Source: JALRAP01 sp046302815 (GTDB lineage Bacteria; Bacteroidota; Bacteroidia; AKYH767-A; OLB10). From it: a stretch of 19,326 nt of DNA. Positions 15,259 through 19,326 of the stretch are shown one piece after another. Location: assembly GCA_046302815.1 (NCBI GenBank), contig JBKCHO010000119.1:1-19326 (forward strand). Direction: 5' to 3'. A program made the translations under genes and the position numbers. Position 1 is the stretch's first letter; each line of letters starts with the position of its first letter. The notes beneath the pieces were generated by a model. That model was not told the DNA's origin. It saw only the letters and a list, made by a program, of their open reading frames with translations, and made no database searches.

Positions 15259-16251
15259 TTAACTGAAATCTATTTCGGTGCTATCACCGATGTTTAAACT
15301 TTGACTGAGTCCCTTAAGGTAGGAGTCGCTGCCAACAACCGAGTGGTTGAGCACAGCTGTTTCCAGTTGCGAAAAGGATCCTATAATGGAATCGCTGATA
15401 ATAGAGGATTTAACAATGGTTCTTTCACCGATGGAAACATCCGGACCAATGATTGAGTTGGATATGTCGCAGCCGGGAGCTATACTAACGGGAGGAATGA
15501 TGATGGTATTGTTGAAGGCAAATCCTTGTGATAAACCCACCGTTCGCTTCAACAAAACCGCGTTGGTCTCCAATAGGCTCGTCTTACTACCGCAATCGTA
15601 CCAGTTTCCAACCTGAAAGGCTCTCACCTTCTCTCCTCTTCCAACCAACTGCGACAAGGCATCCGTCAAATTATACTCATCTCTGATTTTCACTTGGGCC
15701 GATACCATATCATCCAAAGTTCGCATGATTTGTTCAGCGCTGTGGAAATAATAAACACCCACCAAAGCCAAATTGGATTTAGGTATCGTGGGCTTCTCAT
15801 GCAACCTTGTCACAAACCCCTCCTCGTTGATTTCGGCAACACCGAAGCTCCTGGGGTCGTCTACTTTTTTGACTCCGATTCCATGGCATTGGGTTTTAGT
15901 AACTGATTCTAAATCGAAATCCACGATGGTATCACCCAAAATAACAAGCAGTTGCTCCTCGGGGGAAACCAAGTCCCGAGCAAGCCAGAGGGCATGTCCC
16001 GTACCTTCCCTGGGCTCCTGTACCACAAAGGAGGAGCGAATATGCGGGTACCTTTCGGTGATAAAAGACTCAATCTTATCTCCTAAATATCCAATGATGA
16101 AAATAAAATCGCGTTGTCCCGCTTCAATCAGCGAATCCACAATATGGGCCAGAATAGGCTTACCAGCCACAGGCACCAAAGCCTTAGGTTGGGTATGTGT
16201 ATGCGGCCTGAGCTTTGTTCCGATGCCGGCAACGGGTATAACGGTCTTCAT
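15259..16251 (-). CDS. Sugar-phosphate nucleotidyltransferase with left-handed beta-helix C-terminus
   Basis: The 330-residue protein has the nucleotidyltransferase signature IPVAGIGTKLRPHT followed by QPKALVPVAGKPI, with Lys where many relatives have Arg in G-x-G-T-R-L-R-P. REGTGHALWLARD and LVILGDTIVDFD supply the nucleotide- and metal-binding part, HEKP the sugar-binding part, and NWYDCGSKTSLLETN the family's closing motif. From about residue 245 hexapeptide-like repeats (PPVSIAPGCDISNSIIGPDVSIGERTIV-type) form a short beta-helix. It resembles glucose-1-phosphate thymidylyl- or uridylyltransferases; substrate is not decided by sequence. The start at 16251 is chosen because the upstream 30 in-frame residues do not match the family. 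It is the first gene of the minus-strand run. Confidence 0.88.
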   Translation of the reverse strand: MKTVIPVAGIGTKLRPHTHTQPKALVPVAGKPILAHIVDSLIEAGQRDFIFIIGYLGDKIESFITERYPHIRSSFVVQEPREGTGHALWLARDLVSPEEQLLVILGDTIVDFDLESVTKTQCHGIGVKKVDDPRSFGVAEINEEGFVTRLHEKPTIPKSNLALVGVYYFHSAEQIMRTLDDMVSAQVKIRDEYNLTDALSQLVGRGEKVRAFQVGNWYDCGSKTSLLETNAVLLKRTVGLSQGFAFNNTIIIPPVSIAPGCDISNSIIGPDVSIGERTIVKSSIISDSIIGSFSQLETAVLNHSVVGSDSYLKGLSQSLNIGDSTEIDFS

Positions 16252-16264
16252 AAGTGTTGAATCA

Positions 16265-16272
16265 CAAAGGTA
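16265..16272 (-). promoter_or_regulatory. Possible -7 element of the nucleotidyltransferase-glyA-porQ operon
   Basis: TACCTTTG on the minus strand fully matches TAnnTTTG and ends 13 bases before the ATG at 16251. The nearest upstream TTG (16289-16287) is only 14 bases away, so the -33 element is weak. It lies in the 155-base divergent gap (16252-16406), where a promoter for this operon is expected. Confidence 0.5.
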
Positions 16273-16330
16273 ATTGAAAGCAAAATCAAAAAGTGAAATG
16301 CTTCCAACACAACCATTGAGCCCTATTTCA

Positions 16331-16338
16331 CATCTTTG
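16331..16338 (+). promoter_or_regulatory. Possible -7 element for the plus-strand NMO-like gene
   Basis: CATCTTTG is one base from TAnnTTTG and is followed by CA, as in the rpsA promoter. The start codon of the next gene is 68 bases downstream. I see no TTG at proper distance upstream. It is the best plus-strand candidate in the divergent gap. Confidence 0.3.
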
Positions 16339-16406
16339 CATAAGAGTAAAATCAACCCAGACAAAGAGCAGTTAGGTTGAAAAGTCAAAAATCCAAGAAA
16401 CATTAC

Positions 16407-17357
16407 ATGAGCAACCGTATTACAGAACTATTTGGAATAGAATACCCCATCATTCAAGCAGGTATGATTTGGTGCAGTGGTTGGCGGTTGGCATCGGCTG
16501 TAAGCAACGCTGGAGGATTGGGAATCATTGGAGCAGGATCCATGTACCCGGAGGTTTTGAAGGAACAGATCAACAAGTGCAAATCGGCCACATCAAAACC
16601 CATTGCTGTTAACATACCGTTGCTTTACCCTTCCATAGATCAACACATCGAAACGGTAATCGCGGAGAAAGTGCCTATCGTTTTCACATCTGCAGGCAAT
16701 CCCAAAACATGGACCTCTAAGCTTAAGGACGCTGGCATCAAAGTAGTTCATGTGGTGAGTAATTCGAAATTCGCCATCAAAGCCCAAGAAGCAGGCGTTG
16801 ATGCCGTTGTCGCCGAAGGATTCGAGGCGGGAGGCCACAATGGCCGAGAGGAAACTACAACACTTTGCCTGGTCCCTCTGATTTGCAAAGCGGTACAGAT
16901 ACCTGTCATCGCTGCTGGTGGCATATCCACTGGTCGATCCATGCTCGCCGCCATGGTGCTAGGGGCTGAAGGGGTTCAAATAGGGTCGAGATTTATACTT
17001 TCTGTTGAATCTTCTGCACACGAAAATTTCAAACAAGCCATCCTGAATACCGGTGAGGGAGGCACTGCCTTGGCATTGAAAAAACTCACCCCGGTGAGGC
17101 TTATAAAAAATCGCTTTTACGAAGCGGTTCATGAAGCGGAATCAAAAGGGGCTAGCGCCGAAGAACTCGGCAACTTGTTGGGAAGGGCTAGAGCTAAAAA
17201 AGGAATGTTTGAAGGCGATATGGAGGAGGGAGAGCTGGAAGTTGGGCAAGGCGTGACTCAAATAGGGAAAATAATGCCTGCCGCGGAAATTGTGAATGAA
17301 ATCTGGTCCGAGTACAAGACCGTTAAAAAAGAAATGTGCGAAAATGATATCATTTGA
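16407..17357 (+). CDS. Nitronate monooxygenase / FabK-like FMN enzyme
   Basis: The 316-residue protein is an FMN-binding TIM barrel of the nitronate monooxygenase (2-nitropropane dioxygenase)/FabK family. Visible are the N-terminal IEYPIIQAGMIWCSG and SNAGGLGIIGAGSM, PIAVNIPLL, VPIVFTSAGNP, VVHVVSN, the substrate-side EGFEAGGHNG with the conserved His, PVIAAGGISTG, and the phosphate-binding ALGAEGVQIGSRF-type segment (here VLGAEGVQIGSRF). Enoyl-ACP reductase II and nitronate monooxygenase cannot be separated by eye. I chose the ATG at 16407; an in-frame TTG at 16377 precedes it by ten codons without similarity. Its last 14 bases overlap the M16 protease gene, so the two are probably co-expressed. 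Confidence 0.88.
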   Translation: MSNRITELFGIEYPIIQAGMIWCSGWRLASAVSNAGGLGIIGAGSMYPEVLKEQINKCKSATSKPIAVNIPLLYPSIDQHIETVIAEKVPIVFTSAGNPKTWTSKLKDAGIKVVHVVSNSKFAIKAQEAGVDAVVAEGFEAGGHNGREETTTLCLVPLICKAVQIPVIAAGGISTGRSMLAAMVLGAEGVQIGSRFILSVESSAHENFKQAILNTGEGGTALALKKLTPVRLIKNRFYEAVHEAESKGASAEELGNLLGRARAKKGMFEGDMEEGELEVGQGVTQIGKIMPAAEIVNEIWSEYKTVKKEMCENDII

Positions 17358-18582
17358 GAAATTCCAGCTGGAGAACGGCCTAACCGTTTTGGTGAACACC
17401 GATAAGTCGACGCAAATGGTTGCGATGAACATATTGTATAATGTGGGAGCGCGCAATGAGGATCCACTGAAAACCGGCTTCGCCCACCTTTTCGAGCATT
17501 TGATGTTTGGAGGATCCATAAACATTCCAGATTACGACAAGCCTTTGCAATTGGCTGGAGCTGAAAACAACGCTTTTACAAACAACGACTTCACGAATTA
17601 TTATTTGACCATACCCTCCCATAATGTGGAAACAGCCTTTTGGCTGGAATCTGATCGGATGCTCAGCCTAGCCTTTTCAGAGCGAAGCCTTGAGGTGCAA
17701 CGGCAGGTGGTGGTTGAAGAATTTCGGCAGAGATACCTAAATCAACCCTACGGAGATGCATGGCTTAAACTACGACCTCTCGCGTTCAAAGTTCACCCAT
17801 ACCAATGGGCTACCATTGGAAAGGAGATAAGCCACATCGAGTCTGCTTCTTTAATCGATGTAAAAGACTTTTTCAAAAGGTTTTACCACCCCGGCAATGC
17901 GGTAATGGCGCTGTCGGGAAATATATCCGTAGATAAAGCCAAGGAACTGTCGGAAAAATGGTTTGCACCTATTCCTTCATCTGCAAAAGCGGAAAAAAAC
18001 TGGAAGGAAGAACCCAAACAGACCGAGGCGAGGGAATTGGTTTTGGAGGCATCAGTGCCCTACCCGGCCATATACAAAGCATGGCATTGTGGTTCTCGGA
18101 CAGATGGAACCTTTCATGCAACAGACCTGGTTACAGATGTGCTGTCTGCCGGGAAATCATCGAGGCTGTATAATGCATTGGTGAAGGACCAACAGCTGTT
18201 CTCATCTATAAATGCCTATACCATGGGTGACATGGATCCAAGCTTGGTGGTTGCCGAAGGTAAAGTTAGAGAGGGTGTGGATATTCATTCTGCAAACAAG
18301 GCCTTAGAGGAAGAAGTGGAAAAACTTGCCTCCCATCTTATTTCCTCGGATGAATTAGAGCGGATACACAACAAGGCGGAATCATCAAACGCATTCAGCG
18401 AAATGAACATTGCAAACCGAGCTCTCAACCTCTGCTTTTTTGAAACAATTGGAGATGCCAAAGAAGTGAATGAACAAGTGAAAATTTACCGAACTACCAC
18501 ACCGGAAATGATACGATCGGTGGCAGAAAATATTTTCAAAAAAGAAAACTGCTCCACATTGACCTATATACCCGCGAAATAA
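17344..18582 (+). CDS. M16 family zinc metallopeptidase (active subunit)
   Basis: The 412-residue product is an M16B-type peptidase. The inverted zinc motif HLFEH stands at 48-52 (GFAHLFEHLMFGG), with the third ligand Glu about 75 residues on in RQVVVEEFRQRY (E125 or E126). FHPGNA-type RFYHPGNAVMALSGN marks the end of the catalytic half, and GKSSRLYNALV belongs to the C-terminal half. No signal peptide is apparent, so a cytoplasmic location is likely. The frame extends to an ATG at 17296, inside the preceding gene, but the start at 17344 gives the family's usual ISFEKFQLENGLTVLV opening. The following gene begins four bases after its stop, the common tandem order of active and inactive M16 subunits. 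Confidence 0.93.
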   Translation: MISFEKFQLENGLTVLVNTDKSTQMVAMNILYNVGARNEDPLKTGFAHLFEHLMFGGSINIPDYDKPLQLAGAENNAFTNNDFTNYYLTIPSHNVETAFWLESDRMLSLAFSERSLEVQRQVVVEEFRQRYLNQPYGDAWLKLRPLAFKVHPYQWATIGKEISHIESASLIDVKDFFKRFYHPGNAVMALSGNISVDKAKELSEKWFAPIPSSAKAEKNWKEEPKQTEARELVLEASVPYPAIYKAWHCGSRTDGTFHATDLVTDVLSAGKSSRLYNALVKDQQLFSSINAYTMGDMDPSLVVAEGKVREGVDIHSANKALEEEVEKLASHLISSDELERIHNKAESSNAFSEMNIANRALNLCFFETIGDAKEVNEQVKIYRTTTPEMIRSVAENIFKKENCSTLTYIPAK

Positions 18583-18586
18583 AATT

Positions 18587-19249
18587 ATGCTGGATCGAAA
18601 AACACCCCCTGCCCCTACCTCCTCCGAAAAAACAACTTGGATTGAAGCACAAGAGCATGCGCTTGCAAACGGCTCTAAGTTGTTCTCCATAAACGCAGGC
18701 GAACAAGAAGTGATTCGATTTGAAATCATTTTCCCTTATACAACTTCAGACATCAAATCATACAGAGTTGCGAGTTCTTCGCACTCCCTCACCGACAGCG
18801 GAACCACAACCCTAGACTCCAAGTCAATTGCTGAAGCTTTCGATAGACTTGGTTCATACTACCAGGCAGAGTCTGGATATGACCATCGCACTTACACCAT
18901 ATTTTCACTGAGATCCTCGTTTGAGAAAACCTTAAAAATCTTGAGAGAGCTGCTTGAAAACGCAAACTTTCCCGAACACGAGGTCGAAATTTGGAAAAAA
19001 AGAAACAAAGAGCAACTCCGAATCAGTCGAGAAAAGGTTTCCTGGTTGACTAGAACAACATTTGTAAATGAACTGTTCGGAAAGGCCCATCCCTATGGTT
19101 TCGTTCCACTGGAGGAGGATTATGAATCGATTCAGGCGGATGAACTGCGTACCTTCCATCGGGATTTCCTTCAAAAACAAGAACCATTATTTGTTATTTC
19201 AGGCAAATTAGGCAAGAGAGAAATTGATCTGGTTAACCGAGAATTCTGA
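18587..19249 (+). CDS. M16-like partner lacking the zinc motif, half length
   Basis: The 220 residues match the N-terminal half of the non-catalytic M16 subunit: LANGSKLFSINAGEQEVIRFEIIF, SSSHSLTDSGTTTLDSKSI where an active enzyme has HxxEH, FDRLGSYYQAESGYDHRTYTIFSL, the LFGKAHPYGFVPLEEDYESI segment and FHRDFLQKQEPLFVISGK. Partners of this kind are usually about 410-430 residues with a second M16 domain. Here a TGA ends the frame right at the expected interdomain linker. The same frame then stays open for 25 codons to the window edge, while the other two frames close at once. It may be a genuinely short protein, or a gene broken by one nonsense change. The sequence after the stop is only about 31% G+C, which argues for non-coding DNA. 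Confidence 0.75.
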   Translation: MLDRKTPPAPTSSEKTTWIEAQEHALANGSKLFSINAGEQEVIRFEIIFPYTTSDIKSYRVASSSHSLTDSGTTTLDSKSIAEAFDRLGSYYQAESGYDHRTYTIFSLRSSFEKTLKILRELLENANFPEHEVEIWKKRNKEQLRISREKVSWLTRTTFVNELFGKAHPYGFVPLEEDYESIQADELRTFHRDFLQKQEPLFVISGKLGKREIDLVNREF

Positions 19250-19268
19250 AATAACCCAACCACCTCTT

Positions 19269-19286
19269 GTTTAAAAGATTTTAAAC
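19269..19286. repeat. AT-rich palindrome after the M16-like gene
   Basis: GTTTAAAA-GA-TTTTAAAC is a perfect inverted repeat with eight-base arms and a two-base centre. The motif TTTAAAC recurs at 19307-19313. It lies 20 bases after the TGA of the M16-like gene. It could be an operator-like site or chance in AT-rich DNA; no T-run follows, so it is not a standard terminator. The 77 bases from 19250 to the window end hold nothing else I can support. Confidence 0.4.
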
Positions 19287-19326
19287 ACACAGCCCACTAT
19301 GAAGCTTTAAACTATAAAATAAGAGT

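Noticed and set aside
16252..16341. In-frame upstream extension of the nucleotidyltransferase by 30 residues
   Set aside because: It contains the promoter-like TACCTTTG and does not resemble the family; MKTVIPVAG at 16251 is the usual start.
18587..19249. Selenocysteine or stop-codon recoding at the TGA of the M16-like gene
   Set aside because: TGA ends several other genes in the window (rpsA, pyrR, cmk, glyA, miaA), no selenocysteine-insertion hairpin is evident just after it, and a Sec residue in an M16 linker has no rationale.

Overview
The window looks like a chromosomal core segment of a member of the Bacteroidota, probably Flavobacteriales or a near relative (order-level placement is inference). 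The reasons are: a PorQ-like type IX secretion protein and a small secreted protein with a type IX C-terminal sorting domain; several upstream elements fitting the Bacteroidota promoter TTG-N17-23-TAnnTTTG; few Shine-Dalgarno sequences before genes; and Bacteroidota-style versions of DapD, GlyA, IspH and the sugar nucleotidyltransferase. I see no rRNA, tRNA, CRISPR array, insertion sequence or phage gene.

Layout. (A) 1-5420, plus strand: the 3' part of dapD, a GT4-type glycosyltransferase, a degenerate YrdC/Sua5-like protein, a CCA-adding/poly(A) polymerase-type nucleotidyltransferase with an HD domain, then a separately promoted pair of a pRiA4b ORF-3-like acidic protein and miaA. Two or three of these act on tRNA. 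(B) 5436-16251, minus strand, read from right to left: a sugar-phosphate nucleotidyltransferase, glyA, porQ, cmk, ispH, rpsA, pyrR, pyrB, a STAS-domain protein, a T9SS cargo protein and ribonuclease Z. The first three are stop-to-start or ATGA-coupled. cmk-ispH-rpsA is an order also seen in other phyla. rpsA has its own promoter and leader and ends in a clear intrinsic terminator; pyrR-pyrB follow as an ATGA-coupled pyrimidine pair. (C) 16407-19326, plus strand: an FMN-dependent nitronate monooxygenase/FabK-like enzyme overlapping an M16 zinc protease gene, followed by a half-length M16-like partner without the zinc motif.

Most of this is ordinary housekeeping DNA and I do not see a convincing new multi-gene system. 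The items most worth a second look are the rpsA leader (strong promoter, 5'-terminal hairpin with two AGGAG copies, and a possible SD-led 10-codon upstream ORF), the YrdC-like protein that has lost the family's substrate-binding residues, the half-length M16 partner whose frame stays open after its stop, the T9SS cargo gene between the STAS and ribonuclease Z genes, and the unusually good Shine-Dalgarno sequence before pyrB. Several genes have in-frame upstream extensions that I trimmed to internal ATG codons; the reasons are given per gene.
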